Shown: positions 33,739 to 43,700, counted from the first letter of the stretch. The stretch: DNA of 64,000 nucleotides from Flavobacterium granuli (GCF_900129705.1 NZ_FQWO01000005.1:186001-250000); one strand, 5' to 3'. Program-made: numbers and translations. Notes: generated from the letters alone by a model not told the origin.

Positions 33739-34308
33739 ATGGACCAATTCTTCAAGTATGCCTCAAAATTACACGAAGCAGGAATTCACATCAGCCGATT
33801 GGCTTTAATTATTGTACTCGTTTGGATTGGCGGATTAAAAGCCTTCCGCTACGAAGCTAGTGGAATAGTACCTTTTGTAGCAAATAGCCCGTTGATGAGT
33901 TTTTTCTATACCCATGATGCTCCAGAATATAAAAGCTACATGAACAAAGAAGGAGAATACAAAGCCGAAAACATTCAATGGCATGAAGCTAATAATACTT
34001 ACGGCTTTTCATATGGTTTAGGAGCTGTAATTGTTGGAATTGGAATTCTGATTGCACTTTATCCTATTTTGCCAAAATTATCCGCAATTGGGAGTTTTCT
34101 GGCCTTCGGGATGTCTTTTGTAACACTTTCTTTTTTAATCACCACACCTGAATCCTGGGTGCCTGATTTAGGCGACACTGAACATGGATTTCCCTATCTT
34201 AGTGGAGCTGGTCGATTGGTTATTAAAGACACTATAATGATGGGAGCGGCCTTAGTGACGATGGCTCAGGCGGCCGATAAATATTTGAAAAACAAAAAAG
34301 GAGAATAA
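33739..34308 (+). CDS. DUF417 (YkgB/RclC-like) membrane protein
   Basis: 189 aa with four membrane segments (about 17-32, 88-110, 115-135, 162-178). The first segment motif SRLALIIVLVWIGGLKAFRY then EASGIVPFVANSPLMSF is the DUF417 signature. E. coli RclC of this family belongs to the reactive-chlorine resistance operon. The AraC gene just upstream supports an inducible stress role. Ends within a terminator. Confidence 0.88.
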   Translation: MDQFFKYASKLHEAGIHISRLALIIVLVWIGGLKAFRYEASGIVPFVANSPLMSFFYTHDAPEYKSYMNKEGEYKAENIQWHEANNTYGFSYGLGAVIVGIGILIALYPILPKLSAIGSFLAFGMSFVTLSFLITTPESWVPDLGDTEHGFPYLSGAGRLVIKDTIMMGAALVTMAQAADKYLKNKKGE

Positions 34309-34321
34309 TTCTCCTTTTTTG
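34294..34321. terminator. Bidirectional terminator between the DUF417 gene and kdsB
   Basis: AAAAAAGGAGAAT-AATTCTCCTTTTTT, perfect stem between convergent stops; overlaps the last codons of the DUF417 gene. Confidence 0.9.
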
Positions 34322-35047
34322 CTATATCATTTTTCTTGCCTTTTCTAAATCTTCGGCTGTATCAATTCCAATTCCTACATGAGTGGTTTCAATCATTTTG
34401 ATGCGTCGGCCAAATTCCAGATAACGCAATTGCTCCAGCTTTTCAGAAGCTTCTAATGATTTCATTGGCAAACTGTAAAAATCAGTCAAGGCCTGTTTTC
34501 TAAAAGCATAAATCCCGATGTGTTGCATGTAGCGAACGCCCACATTCTTCTCTCTTGGATAAGGAATTACCGAACGCGAAAAATACAAAGCAAAACCGTT
34601 TTGATCCGTAACGACTTTTACATTATTGGGATTGTTGATTTCGTCTTCGTCTTTAATTTCGCGCATTAAGGATGCCAGATCAACGGACTTAGTAGAGTCT
34701 TTTCTGAAAACCTCTATCAGCTTAGCCAAAGGTTCTTCGTTTATAAAAGGCTCATCTCCTTGCACATTGATCACTATATCTACATCTAAACTTTCAATAG
34801 CTTCGGCAATGCGGTCGCTGCCTGATTCATGCTCTTTGATACTCTTGATGGCTTTCCCGCCATGAGAAACAATTTCTTCAAAAATCAAATCCGAATCAGT
34901 TACCACAAACACATCATCAAAAAGCTGGGTATTTACAGCAGCCTCATAGGTTCTTAAAATTACGGTTTTTCCGCCTAAATCCTGCATCAATTTAGCAGGA
35001 AATCGTGTGGAAGCGTAACGGGCTGGAATGACGGCTATTATTTTCAT
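34322..35047 (-). CDS. kdsB: 3-deoxy-manno-octulosonate cytidylyltransferase
   Basis: 241 aa, usual length. Activates Kdo with CTP for lipopolysaccharide inner-core synthesis. N-terminal [20 protein letters not shown] is the nucleotide-binding signature, followed by [22 protein letters not shown] and [11 protein letters not shown]. The [14 protein letters not shown] ending is also typical. Read downstream of an acyltransferase-3 gene on the same strand. Confidence 0.96.
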   Translation of the reverse strand: MKIIAVIPARYASTRFPAKLMQDLGGKTVILRTYEAAVNTQLFDDVFVVTDSDLIFEEIVSHGGKAIKSIKEHESGSDRIAEAIESLDVDIVINVQGDEPFINEEPLAKLIEVFRKDSTKSVDLASLMREIKDEDEINNPNNVKVVTDQNGFALYFSRSVIPYPREKNVGVRYMQHIGIYAFRKQALTDFYSLPMKSLEASEKLEQLRYLEFGRRIKMIETTHVGIGIDTAEDLEKARKMI

Positions 35048-35085
35048 TTTAATATCTTTTATATTATTATTTTGATGAACTGCTT

Positions 35086-36177
35086 TTACTGTTGTTTTTG
35101 CATTTTAGCCTTGGGCTTAAAAACATTTTTCAAATATTTATTGACTGGATTTTCAAACCAAATAAAGCTACTATAGCTTACCAATAAGGAAACTATAAAA
35201 ATGATGGAAATAATCAAATATTCATTTTCAATATGGAAATATGCCGCATTCAGGTTTTTAAAATATTTCAAAATCAATTGATGAAACATATAAAAACCAA
35301 AACTTATTTCTCCTAGAAGAATCAATATACGGTTTGATAAAAAATTGGAAATAAATCCTTTTTGAAATGAAAAAATCAATATTAACAAACTCATAGGCAA
35401 CCAATAATAAACCGAATAACGCAGTACCAAAGGAAATTCCCTATGAAATACAAAAAACAATACTAATAATAAAACCGATGATATTTCCAGTATGTTGTAA
35501 TGAATCAGCCTTTGTTGTTTTTTTATTCTCTCGTAGAGTTCAAAAAGCAGGATTCCGATGATGAAATCGAAAATCCTAAAGAAAGGATTCACATAAAAAA
35601 GACTTTTATAATGAATGGGTGCAATTAGCAACATCAATAAAGGCAATAAAAAGAGAAACAAAGTCAATAAACCCTTATTGAATTTATAATATTTAAGCTT
35701 TGAAATTAAAATTATTAAGAACGGAAACAGCAAATAGAAAAAAAGCTCATTGGAAATACTCCATGAAGGCGAATTGAACGAAAAATAGATTATTCGTATT
35801 GGAATAAAACTTTGAGTCAGAGTCAAATTAAAAAACAGCTGTGTAAACCAGGTCGAAAGTTCAAAAGAAACATCCTGAAGCGTTAAGGGCACGGCTATCA
35901 ACAAACACAACAGATGCAACGGATAGATTCTGGCAATTCTGGCAATGAAAAAATCCTTATTCGAAACTTTTTTATTCAAGATTGAATCTCGGTAATTATA
36001 CGCCAGTATAAATCCGCTTAAGATAAAGAAAAAACTAACTCCAATGTAGCCTTCCTTCAGAATATACTCATGTATCCATCTGAAATAAGGAGAATTGCTT
36101 TTGCTCAAAAAAGTTAAATGATGAGCAAAAATCATAAAAGCGAAAAAAAAGCGTAACGAAGTTAAAGGTTTAATCAT
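35086..36177 (-). CDS. Acyltransferase-3 family membrane protein
   Basis: 363 aa with about ten membrane segments. Begins [20 protein letters not shown], containing the catalytic-type H-H pattern after RFF, and [20 protein letters not shown], the family hallmark. Members O-acetylate sugars of LPS, capsule or exported glycans. Neighbouring kdsB makes a surface-polysaccharide role plausible. Substrate unknown. The 38-base gap suggests co-transcription. Confidence 0.9.
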   Translation of the reverse strand: MIKPLTSLRFFFAFMIFAHHLTFLSKSNSPYFRWIHEYILKEGYIGVSFFFILSGFILAYNYRDSILNKKVSNKDFFIARIARIYPLHLLCLLIAVPLTLQDVSFELSTWFTQLFFNLTLTQSFIPIRIIYFSFNSPSWSISNELFFYLLFPFLIILISKLKYYKFNKGLLTLFLFLLPLLMLLIAPIHYKSLFYVNPFFRIFDFIIGILLFELYERIKKQQRLIHYNILEISSVLLLVLFFVFHREFPLVLRYSVYYWLPMSLLILIFSFQKGFISNFLSNRILILLGEISFGFYMFHQLILKYFKNLNAAYFHIENEYLIISIIFIVSLLVSYSSFIWFENPVNKYLKNVFKPKAKMQKQQ

Positions 36178-36240
36178 TGATTGCGAAGTATATCTATTGG
36201 TTTTATAATACCTTAAAAGGAGCTTCTGTCTCTAATAAGC

Positions 36241-37071
36241 CTACATAATCTTTACCGAAGTCATGCTCAATGAACCAGCCACTAATTTGTCGTTAAACAA
36301 GCTGAGTTCCTCGTTTTTTTCTTTTAGTCCTAGAGTATAAATCAAAGGCAAATAATGCTCCGGGGTGGGGATTGCTAATTGCAGTGCTTTACTTTGTTTT
36401 TCAAAATCGATCAAAGGCTGGAAATTTCCGTCAACCAAATAATCATTTACCGTTGCTCTGGCTTCAATTGCCCAATCGTAACCGTAATTATCCTTGTCAA
36501 AATTGTGATAATCGACCAATCTTAAATTATGAACAATATTTCCACTGCCAATAATAAGAATACCTTTGTGGCGCAATTCGCTAAGTTTTCGAGCCAAATC
36601 AAAATGAAATTGTGCCGGTTTAGAATAATCAATACTCAACTGAATTACAGGAACATTGGCATCGGGATATAAATGTTTAATTACACTCCAAGCGCCATGA
36701 TCCAAACCCCATTCATGGTCCAACTCTGTTTCAGTAGGCAACAACAATTGTTTGGTTTCTAATGCTAATTCGGGACTGCCCTTGGCTGGATATTGCACAT
36801 CAAACAAGGCTTGCGGAAAACCACCAAAATCATGAATTGTTCGGGGCATTCCCATCGCGGTGACTTTAGTGCCTTTGGTAAACCAGTGTGCCGAAACACA
36901 TAAAATAGCGTTAGGCTGTGGCAAAGTTTTGGCCAGATTCCTAAAACCAGCTACAAACTGATTCTCTTCTATAGCATTCATCGGGCTACCATGCCCTAAA
37001 AACAAAGCCGGCATTTTATCGGTATTCGAAAAAGAGCCTGAAATTTTATGTAAATCGTTTAGTGTATTCAT
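36241..37071 (-). CDS. ygiD: 4,5-DOPA dioxygenase extradiol-like protein (LigB family)
   Basis: 276 aa. Metal-binding His/Glu set of the class III extradiol dioxygenases: LGHGSPMN, SAHWFTKG, LDHGAWSVIKHLYP and GSGNIVHNL. Homologous to E. coli YgiD and plant DOPA dioxygenases, which open the ring of L-DOPA-like catechols. The natural bacterial substrate is not certain. Confidence 0.9.
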   Translation of the reverse strand: MNTLNDLHKISGSFSNTDKMPALFLGHGSPMNAIEENQFVAGFRNLAKTLPQPNAILCVSAHWFTKGTKVTAMGMPRTIHDFGGFPQALFDVQYPAKGSPELALETKQLLLPTETELDHEWGLDHGAWSVIKHLYPDANVPVIQLSIDYSKPAQFHFDLARKLSELRHKGILIIGSGNIVHNLRLVDYHNFDKDNYGYDWAIEARATVNDYLVDGNFQPLIDFEKQSKALQLAIPTPEHYLPLIYTLGLKEKNEELSLFNDKLVAGSLSMTSVKIM

Positions 37072-37167
37072 TTTGCTATAAAATTAAAATTATGCCATTC
37101 TTTTTTGCCACGGATTCAGGAATAAGAAGTACTATTTTTAGTAATAATTCGTAACGAAATTAAAAAA

Positions 37168-38589
37168 TTATTCCACAAAATTTTCATCCTTAAAACCTAT
37201 CAAATATAACTTATTTTTCGCTCGGGTCATAGCCGTATACAACCAGCGGATATAATCCCTGTCGATACCATTCGGCAAATAGGGCTGTTCTATAAAAACT
37301 GTATTCCATTGACCTCCTTGGGACTTATGGCAGGTTATTGCATACGAAAATTTAACTTGTAGGCCGTTGAAATATTCGTTGGCTTTTACTTTTTGAAACT
37401 GCTTGTACTTGGTTTCTCCTTCATAATCTTTCAACACTTCCTGATACAATCGGTTGGATTCTTCATAAGTCAAAGAGGGCGATTCGCTTTTTATCGTGTC
37501 CAACAGTAAAACTGTTTCAAATGGAATCTGGCTCGGATAATCGACCATTCGTATTTTTACTTTGGCAAACTTAAAACCATATAATTCTTTGATATTAAAA
37601 ATTTCCAAAACCTCTATAATATCGCCATTGGCAATAAATCCGGCTTCATCAGTTTCTTTTAACCAAAAATAATTATTCTTGACCACCATCAGGAAATCGC
37701 CAGTAGACAATTCGCTTTCTTTATCGAGAATTTTGGTCCGAATCTGCTCGTTGTATTGGTTCGCTCTTTTATTTGAACGAACAATAAAAGCGGTGTCTTC
37801 GATGCTGTAATTGCTGTAAGCTGAATTAATCGCATCCTGAATATCATAACCATCGGTCAGGCGAACGATATCTTTGAATTTTTTAACATCAAACTGAAAA
37901 TCGGTGATAAAAGAATCCTTCAACAATTCCCTTAGTTCGGTTGCATTATGCAAAATTCCGGAGCTTTCTTCCTGACGCATTACTTCATCGAGTTCAATAT
38001 AATCAACTTCTTTGTTGTAATTCATACCCAAAGTACGGATATCCAAAGCCGGGCTGATATCTAAATTCACCGGGGGCAACTGAGCCGTATCTCCCAATAA
38101 AATCATCTTGCAATTGCTTCCCGAATACACATAGGAAATTAAATCATCGAGCAAAGAGCCGTTTTCGTACAACTTAGAATCGGAATTCGTATCCGAAATC
38201 ATCGAAGCTTCATCGACGATAAAAATGGTATTTTTGTGTTTATTGGGCTGCAACGTAAAAGAAACCCCACCAGCCGAAGATTTCTTAGGGAAATAGATTT
38301 TTTTATGAATCGTAAAAGCAGCTTTGTTCGAATAACTGGCAATCACTTTGGCTGCGCGCCCCGTAGGTGCCAGCAAAACATATTTTTTATTAATTTCTAA
38401 AAGATTGTTTACAATAGTCGAGATTACAGTAGTTTTTCCCGTTCCTGCATATCCTTTTAGCACAAAAATGGTGTCGTTGTGAGCTTCGGTTAAAAAAATA
38501 GCAATTTTTTGAAAAAAAATATCCTGATTGTACGTTGGACTAAAAGGAAATTTTTTTCGTAAAAGGCTATAAAACAGGGAGGAATTCAT
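37168..38589 (-). CDS. RecD-like ATP-dependent DNA helicase
   Basis: 473-aa SF1 helicase. Walker A LKGYAGTGKTTVI (about 44-56), Walker B FIVDEASMISD, motif GDTAQLPPV, Q-rich motif YAITCHKSQGGQW, and motif VI YTAMTRAKNKLYLIGF. It is much shorter than RecD2 (over 700 aa) and lacks its N-terminal domain, matching the short Bacteroidota RecD-like group. Likely role in DNA repair or recombination. Divergent from the DUF3822 gene. Confidence 0.9.
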   Translation of the reverse strand: MNSSLFYSLLRKKFPFSPTYNQDIFFQKIAIFLTEAHNDTIFVLKGYAGTGKTTVISTIVNNLLEINKKYVLLAPTGRAAKVIASYSNKAAFTIHKKIYFPKKSSAGGVSFTLQPNKHKNTIFIVDEASMISDTNSDSKLYENGSLLDDLISYVYSGSNCKMILLGDTAQLPPVNLDISPALDIRTLGMNYNKEVDYIELDEVMRQEESSGILHNATELRELLKDSFITDFQFDVKKFKDIVRLTDGYDIQDAINSAYSNYSIEDTAFIVRSNKRANQYNEQIRTKILDKESELSTGDFLMVVKNNYFWLKETDEAGFIANGDIIEVLEIFNIKELYGFKFAKVKIRMVDYPSQIPFETVLLLDTIKSESPSLTYEESNRLYQEVLKDYEGETKYKQFQKVKANEYFNGLQVKFSYAITCHKSQGGQWNTVFIEQPYLPNGIDRDYIRWLYTAMTRAKNKLYLIGFKDENFVE

Positions 38590-38742
38590 TGTGGGATACT
38601 TGCTATAAAATGAAGTTCAAAGATAAGGATGAAATTCGAGGGAATCACATTAAATCCCTTTAGAATAAAAAAAAATTGTAAGTTTGTCATCGCATTTTAT
38701 CCTTTCCGCACACTATAGTAAGAACGGATTATAAATCAGATT

Positions 38743-39564
38743 ATGTCTACACCAAACACGAATATTACCGAAAAGAAATATAAAAAACTCTCCGTTCAGG
38801 TTTCACTGAACGGATTGTCTTTTTGCTGTTTTGACACCCTAAACAATACCATTACCTCATTCAGGGAAGTTCATTTTGACACTTTTCATAAAGGAATAAA
38901 AATCGAGGATTTATTTTCGAATGCGTTCAGCGATTATCCGGAATTGAATGATTCCTATGATGACATACTCATTATTCACAGTAATAATCTTTCGACCTTT
39001 GTTCCCGCTCCTCTTTTTGATGAGAATTTTATGGGAAGTTATTTGCAATACAATACCAAGGTTTTTGAAACTGATTTTTTTGCTTTTGATGAAATCAGCA
39101 ATTACCAAATCAATTCGGTTTACATTCCTTATGTCAATATGAATAACTTCTTTATTGATAAATTTGGCACTTTCGATTACAAACATGCCAACAGTATTTT
39201 GGTACAAAAATTATTAGATGCTTCCAAAAATATTGATGACAAAAAAATGACCGTGCATTTTAATTCGGACCATTTTGAAGTTGTTGTAATTCAAAATCAA
39301 AAATTAGTATTCTTCAATTCGTTTGATTATCAAACACCGGAGGACTTTATCTATTACGTTTTATTTACTGCCGAGCAACTGCAATTGAATCCGGAGCATT
39401 TTCCTTTGGAGCTCGCAGGAAACATTGACAGCGAAAACGACTATTTCAAGATAGCCTACAAATACATCCGAAACGTTTCCTTAATTGACGTGGAAGATTT
39501 ACGATGGAACAATTATTTTTCTGAGGCCGAAAACAGAAATCATTTTATACTTTTCAACTCATGA
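38743..39564 (+). CDS. DUF3822 family protein
   Basis: 273 aa with an apparent actin/ASKHA-like duplicated strand pattern (LSVQVSLNGLSFCCFD ... MTVHFNSDHFEVVVIQNQKL). Matches DUF3822, found next to rsmD in Flavobacteriia. Overlaps rsmD by 4 bases, so the two are translationally coupled; a role in ribosome assembly can be guessed only from that link. A -7-like TAAGTTTG lies at 38679-38686. Confidence 0.85.
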   Translation: MSTPNTNITEKKYKKLSVQVSLNGLSFCCFDTLNNTITSFREVHFDTFHKGIKIEDLFSNAFSDYPELNDSYDDILIIHSNNLSTFVPAPLFDENFMGSYLQYNTKVFETDFFAFDEISNYQINSVYIPYVNMNNFFIDKFGTFDYKHANSILVQKLLDASKNIDDKKMTVHFNSDHFEVVVIQNQKLVFFNSFDYQTPEDFIYYVLFTAEQLQLNPEHFPLELAGNIDSENDYFKIAYKYIRNVSLIDVEDLRWNNYFSEAENRNHFILFNS

Positions 39565-40154
39565 GAATCATTTCAGGAAAATACAAAGGAAGACGTATCA
39601 GTCCGCCAAAAGGATTACCCGTTCGCCCTACAACCGATATGTCTAAAGAAGCATTATTCAATGTTTTGAACAACCATTTCAGTTTTGAGGGATTGAAAGT
39701 TTTAGACCTGTTCTCCGGAACCGGAAATATCAGTTACGAATTTGCCTCCAGGGGAAGCACTCCAATCACATCTGTAGATGGTGATTTTGGATGCGTAAAA
39801 TTCATCAAGCAAGTCGCTGCCGAATATGATTTTAATATTGCTGCCACAAAAAGCGATGTTTTTAGCTATTTAGAAAAATGCAAAACAACTTACGATATCA
39901 TTTTTGCCGATCCTCCTTATGGATTAGACCAAAAAACTTTTGAAAAAATAGTTTTGCTAATTTTTGAAAAAAACTTGCTTAATAATGACGGAATGATGGT
40001 AATCGAACATTCAAAATACACCAAACTCGATCACCTGATTCATTTTTCATTCCAGAAAAGTTATGGCGGTTCTATTTTTAGTTTTTTCGAAATTAGTTCA
40101 GCTGATGAAGATTCTGAAAACGAAGCTATGCAAAATGACGGCGAAGAAGAGTAA
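39561..40154 (+). CDS. rsmD: RsmD family 16S rRNA (guanine966-N2)-methyltransferase
   Basis: 197 aa. Starts MRIISGKYKGRRI, the RsmD hallmark, followed by RPTTDMSKEALFN. The SAM loop is VLDLFSGTGNISYE and the catalytic motif is ADPPYGL (DPPY). Methylates G966 of 16S rRNA (E. coli numbering). The acidic C-terminal tail DEDSENEAMQNDGEEE is an addition relative to E. coli. Overlaps the DUF3822 gene. Confidence 0.94.
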   Translation: MRIISGKYKGRRISPPKGLPVRPTTDMSKEALFNVLNNHFSFEGLKVLDLFSGTGNISYEFASRGSTPITSVDGDFGCVKFIKQVAAEYDFNIAATKSDVFSYLEKCKTTYDIIFADPPYGLDQKTFEKIVLLIFEKNLLNNDGMMVIEHSKYTKLDHLIHFSFQKSYGGSIFSFFEISSADEDSENEAMQNDGEEE

Positions 40155-40169
40155 TCCCGATACCTTATA

Positions 40170-40212
40170 AAAACAGAAAAACCCTTGTAATTACAAGGGT
40201 TTTTCTGTTTTA
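40170..40212. terminator. Strong palindromic terminator after rsmD
   Basis: AAACAGAAAAACCCTTGTAA followed by its exact inverse; a 20-bp perfect arm, T-run on both sides, suited to both rsmD and the convergent reductase gene. Confidence 0.92.
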
Positions 40213-40277
40213 TAATACATCTTCAACAAACTAAAATAAAAGTATTCTAGGATACTAATAAAATGAATAAATCAAAA

Positions 40278-41210
40278 TTAACTATTAGAAATTACAGCCA
40301 ATTTATCCAAAACCTTTTGATACATTGGCGTTTCGATTTCGTATTTCAAACCCTCATTCACCACAAATTCCGTAAGAGAAGCCAATTCAAATTTATGTCC
40401 CGCCAACACATCGCGATGCATGGATGAAGTTGCGTTATGAGGTGTTTTTTCTAATTTAAGAATTGTTTGCATGATGATGTCATTTGGCAGCTTCAAGCCT
40501 TTTACAGCTGCTATCATGGTAATCTCGTTCAAAAGTTCCACATAAACATTTCGACTTGATTGGCTGTTCAAAATTTCGCCTACATTTTGATCTAGGTACG
40601 AAGTGGCAGAGGCCAAAGCCGAAATGAAAACGAATTTTTCCCAAACCGTATCTTCGATGTTGTCTACAAAATAACTTTCGATAGCAGCATTTTTGAAAAT
40701 AGTCTGAAGAGCATTCAATTTAGAAAGTGGCGCCAAGTCAGAACCAAAAAACAATTTCTCAAAAGAACCAATTTTCTTGATAACTCCTGGGCTTTCAATC
40801 ATAGAAACGATATATACACAAGCTTGCAACACTTCATTATCAGGATAAAGAGCACTGATTCTTTCGGTGGCGTCAACCCCATTATATAGTGGAAGAAATA
40901 TGGTATTTTTAGCAACACACTTTTCCAAAGGAAGAAGACTTTCTTCAATATCATAGGTCTTTGTTGCACATATAATGTAATCTAATTTTCCGATAACTGC
41001 CGGATCATCAGAAACAATACTTGGAAAAACAATACTTTCGGAATCATCTGTAATAATTTTCAAACCGGATTCCGCTATCCTTTTTTGAGTTTCGCCACGG
41101 GCAATAAACACAATTTCGATTTTATCGGATTCGGCATAAGCTTTAGCTAAAAGTCCGCCAAAATAACCACCTACTCCACCCAAACCTAAAATACCTATTC
41201 TTGTTTTCAT
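40278..41210 (-). CDS. panE: 2-dehydropantoate 2-reductase family protein
   Basis: 310 aa. N-terminal Rossmann motif GLGGVGGYFGGLLA, then IFIARGET and YIICATKTYD. C-terminal helical domain with FVFISALASATSYLDQNVGE and the lysine-containing ATSSMHRDVLAGHKFELASL. Reduces ketopantoate to pantoate with NADPH in coenzyme A synthesis; some family members reduce other ketoacids, so panE is probable rather than proven. Confidence 0.88.
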   Translation of the reverse strand: MKTRIGILGLGGVGGYFGGLLAKAYAESDKIEIVFIARGETQKRIAESGLKIITDDSESIVFPSIVSDDPAVIGKLDYIICATKTYDIEESLLPLEKCVAKNTIFLPLYNGVDATERISALYPDNEVLQACVYIVSMIESPGVIKKIGSFEKLFFGSDLAPLSKLNALQTIFKNAAIESYFVDNIEDTVWEKFVFISALASATSYLDQNVGEILNSQSSRNVYVELLNEITMIAAVKGLKLPNDIIMQTILKLEKTPHNATSSMHRDVLAGHKFELASLTEFVVNEGLKYEIETPMYQKVLDKLAVISNS

Positions 41211-41229
41211 AACTACTATTTAAAAATTA

Positions 41230-41292
41230 AACCATTAAGAAATTCAGAAAATTAAGCCTTGGGACTTAATAAAGCTTCATTTCTTAATGGTT
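41230..41292. repeat. 14-bp perfect inverted repeat between panE and rnpB
   Basis: AACCATTAAGAAAT at 41230-41243 and ATTTCTTAATGGTT at 41279-41292, separated by 35 bases. Lies beyond the 3' end of RNase P RNA. It could pair in a read-through transcript or be a protein site; AT-rich arms make it a weak terminator. Confidence 0.7.
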
Positions 41293-41345
41293 CTCTTTTA
41301 GATTTCACAATCCTTATTGTATTCAATCTTTTAATAAAAAAAAAA

Positions 41346-41667
41346 CAGACCTATAAGCCGGATTCTGTATTCACCAGAAGGTGAACCCTTACCATTTATC
41401 TAGACTTATAATTACTCATAAGCTCAAGCTATCTACCCTTCAGCAACGGACGAGAAGCCCTTAAATGCTGATATACTTGATATTTCACCGCATAGAGTTT
41501 ACCTGGTTTCACTACAGCATTACCTGTACATACTTTCTGTTGCACTTGTCCTAATCCGTCCCGATAATTATCGAGGCGAACCGACGGGTGTTACCCGCTA
41601 TGCTTCTCTATGGTGTCCGGACTTTCCTCCCTCCCAATAAATCAGGACAGCGATAAGGCGGTCTGTT
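41346..41667 (-). ncRNA. rnpB: RNase P RNA (class A)
   Basis: Minus strand begins AACAGACCGCCTTATCGCTG. It contains the universally conserved GAGGAAAGTCCGGACACC, followed by GCGGGTAACACCCGTCGG and ends with CAGAATCCGGCTTATAGGTCTG, whose last bases pair with the 5' end (P1). This is the catalytic RNA that matures tRNA 5' ends. Boundaries are accurate to a few bases. A T-run follows the 3' end. Confidence 0.96.
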
Positions 41668-41670
41668 TTG

Positions 41671-41678
41671 CAAAAATA
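41671..41678 (-). promoter_or_regulatory. -7 box of rnpB
   Basis: Minus strand TATTTTTG, ending about 4 bases before the RNA 5' end. This gives an in-window ruler for the distance between a -7 box and the transcript start. Confidence 0.6.
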
Positions 41679-41834
41679 CACATTTTAGATTTAAGATTAC
41701 TGATTAGGTAATCATGAATTTTAGACTTTAAATAGTTTAAAATTTTTTTTTGACATTGAATTGTTTAACACGGCTTTTACAACGACTTAAGAATAAATTA
41801 GTTATCTTTAAATACTAATTTTAATCCTCCCGTT

Positions 41835-42143
41835 ATGAAACCTATTTATCATTATACCACCGTTTCAGAAGCATTAAACGATTTAAATGAAATGGGATTT
41901 ACTTATGATTTTAACATTAATGAAAATGAAATACTGAAAAACCCGCATCAGCACGAAGTCAAACATATTTATCGTTATGAAGGCGATTCAGATCCCGGCG
42001 ATGAAGCGATTGTCTATGGAATCATATCTAATTCTGGCAAAAAAGGAGTTTTTGTAGCCGGATTTTCGGCTAATAGTGATAATCAAGCCGCAATTATATT
42101 AGCAAAACTATGCATTGAAGGAAGCGACCAATGTGAAATTTAA
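41835..42143 (+). CDS. Small conserved protein, first of a tandem pair
   Basis: 102 aa. Related proteins in Bacteroidota are often labelled phosphoribosylpyrophosphate synthetase, but at this size it cannot be that enzyme and shows none of its motifs. Features: [40 protein letters not shown] and [14 protein letters not shown]. Clearly homologous to the next gene across its full length. Soluble; function unknown. Confidence 0.8.
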   Translation: MKPIYHYTTVSEALNDLNEMGFTYDFNINENEILKNPHQHEVKHIYRYEGDSDPGDEAIVYGIISNSGKKGVFVAGFSANSDNQAAIILAKLCIEGSDQCEI

Positions 42144-42186
42144 TTTTTTAATTACGCCTTTAACACCAACCAAAGAAGAACTTGCT

Positions 42187-42486
42187 ATGAAAAACAAATA
42201 CCATTATGCCTCTGTATCCAAAGCTTTGGATGAATTAAATGAAAACGGCTTTAATTATGATTTCAATCTCAATGAAGGCGATATTGTTAAAAATCCCCAT
42301 CAATATGAAATCGTACATATTTACCGCTATGAAGGGAATTCAAATCCAGATGATTCTGCAATAGTTTTTGGTATAAAATCAAAATCGGGAAAAAAAGGTG
42401 TTTTTGTAGCTGGTTTTTCGGCTAATTCTACTAATGAAGCCGCTCAAGCTCTAATAAAAGTAAATATTGCCGGCAGAAATAAATAG
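42187..42486 (+). CDS. Small conserved protein, second of a tandem pair
   Basis: 99 aa from ATG 42187; an upstream ATG at 42115 would overlap the first copy, and homology begins only at [20 protein letters not shown]. Shares DFNxNExxIxKNPHQ, HIYRYEG and [14 protein letters not shown] with its neighbour, so the two arose by tandem duplication and have since diverged. Function unknown. Confidence 0.8.
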   Translation: MKNKYHYASVSKALDELNENGFNYDFNLNEGDIVKNPHQYEIVHIYRYEGNSNPDDSAIVFGIKSKSGKKGVFVAGFSANSTNEAAQALIKVNIAGRNK

Positions 42487-42502
42487 AAACTCCCTTTCCA
42501 TT

Positions 42503-43615
42503 ATGTCCTTATCCGAAATAATAATCGAGCGAATAAAAAAAGAAGGACCTCTCTCTTTTCGGGATTTTATGGAAATGGCGCTCTATTATCCGGAACTGGG
42601 TTATTATAATTCAGTACAGAAAAAAATAGGCGCCAATGGGGACTTTTACACCAGCGCCAATCTTTCGGCTTCATTTGGAGCCATGATTGGTCGTCAGATG
42701 GAAGAAATGTGGCAGTTGTTAGGCCAAAATCCGTTTACAATTGTTGAATATGGAGCTGGTACAGGACTTCTATGTCATGATATTTTAGATTATCTTAAAA
42801 GTAATTCTCTTTTATATGATAAGCTAAACTATTGTATCATAGAGAAAAGTGTTGCTATGCAAGAAATAGAGAAGCAACATCTTCTGGAAAAAGTAAGTTG
42901 GTATGCTTCAATTCAAGACATTCCTGAGATTAACGGCTGTATTTTATCCAATGAATTGGTCGATAATTTCTCGGTTCATCAGGTTGTTATGGAAAACGAA
43001 CTAAAAGAGATTTATGTAGATTACAATAAGGGTTTTAAAGAAGTATTAGAGCCTGCCAAGAAAGCGCTTATTGATTATTTTGAAGCTTTTGATATCAAAT
43101 TACCAAAAGGATTCCGAACTGAAGTAAATTTGGACGCCATCTCGTGGATAAAGGAAGTTTCTCAATTTTTAAAAAAAGGCTATGTAATTACTATTGACTA
43201 TGGATCTTCTGCTTCAGAATTATATGACAACCGCAGGAGTTGCGGAACCCTTTTATGCTACAACAAACACCAAAAAAATGACAATCCTTATCAATACATT
43301 GGGAATCAAGACATCACCACACACACTAATTTTACCGCCTTATCCCAATGGGGTTTTGCCTGCGGATTGGATTATTGCGGAATGACAGATCAAACTAATT
43401 TCCTGACCGCTCTTGGCATCAAAGAATACTACAATACAACTGTAATTAATACTAGAATCAACTCGCAGTCCAAAATTCACGAATCCTACATTAATTATGG
43501 ATTATTGATGAGTATGGGGCTAAGATTCAAAGTATTAATTCAGCAAAAAGGAACACCTAAATACCCGTTATCCGGGCTGAGATTTACCAATTCTAGCGGC
43601 ATGCATATACATTAA
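42503..43615 (+). CDS. MidA/NDUFAF7-type SAM-dependent methyltransferase
   Basis: 370 aa from ATG 42503 (MSLSEIIIERIKKEGPLSFR). Family signatures: FMEMALYYPELGYYN, GDFYTSANLSASFGAMIGRQ, FTIVEYGAGTGLLCHDIL (SAM loop) and SNELVDNFSVHQV. Mitochondrial NDUFAF7 methylates an arginine of complex I; the bacterial target is not established. The frame is open 12 codons upstream, but that overlaps the preceding gene. Confidence 0.9.
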   Translation: MSLSEIIIERIKKEGPLSFRDFMEMALYYPELGYYNSVQKKIGANGDFYTSANLSASFGAMIGRQMEEMWQLLGQNPFTIVEYGAGTGLLCHDILDYLKSNSLLYDKLNYCIIEKSVAMQEIEKQHLLEKVSWYASIQDIPEINGCILSNELVDNFSVHQVVMENELKEIYVDYNKGFKEVLEPAKKALIDYFEAFDIKLPKGFRTEVNLDAISWIKEVSQFLKKGYVITIDYGSSASELYDNRRSCGTLLCYNKHQKNDNPYQYIGNQDITTHTNFTALSQWGFACGLDYCGMTDQTNFLTALGIKEYYNTTVINTRINSQSKIHESYINYGLLMSMGLRFKVLIQQKGTPKYPLSGLRFTNSSGMHIH

Positions 43616-43692
43616 AACAACAGCTAAATCTTAGAATCGGATTAATTTGAGAATTAAACAAAGTATCATTTTCATAATATAATCCCAATGCC

Positions 43693-43700
43693 TATATTTG
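43693..43700 (+). promoter_or_regulatory. -7 box of dnaX
   Basis: TATATTTG, 13 bases before the ATG at 43714. No convincing -33 TTG. Confidence 0.5.

Noticed and set aside
41835..42486. Toxin-antitoxin pair
   Set aside because: The two proteins are homologous to each other across their full length, which fits duplication rather than a toxin with its antidote.
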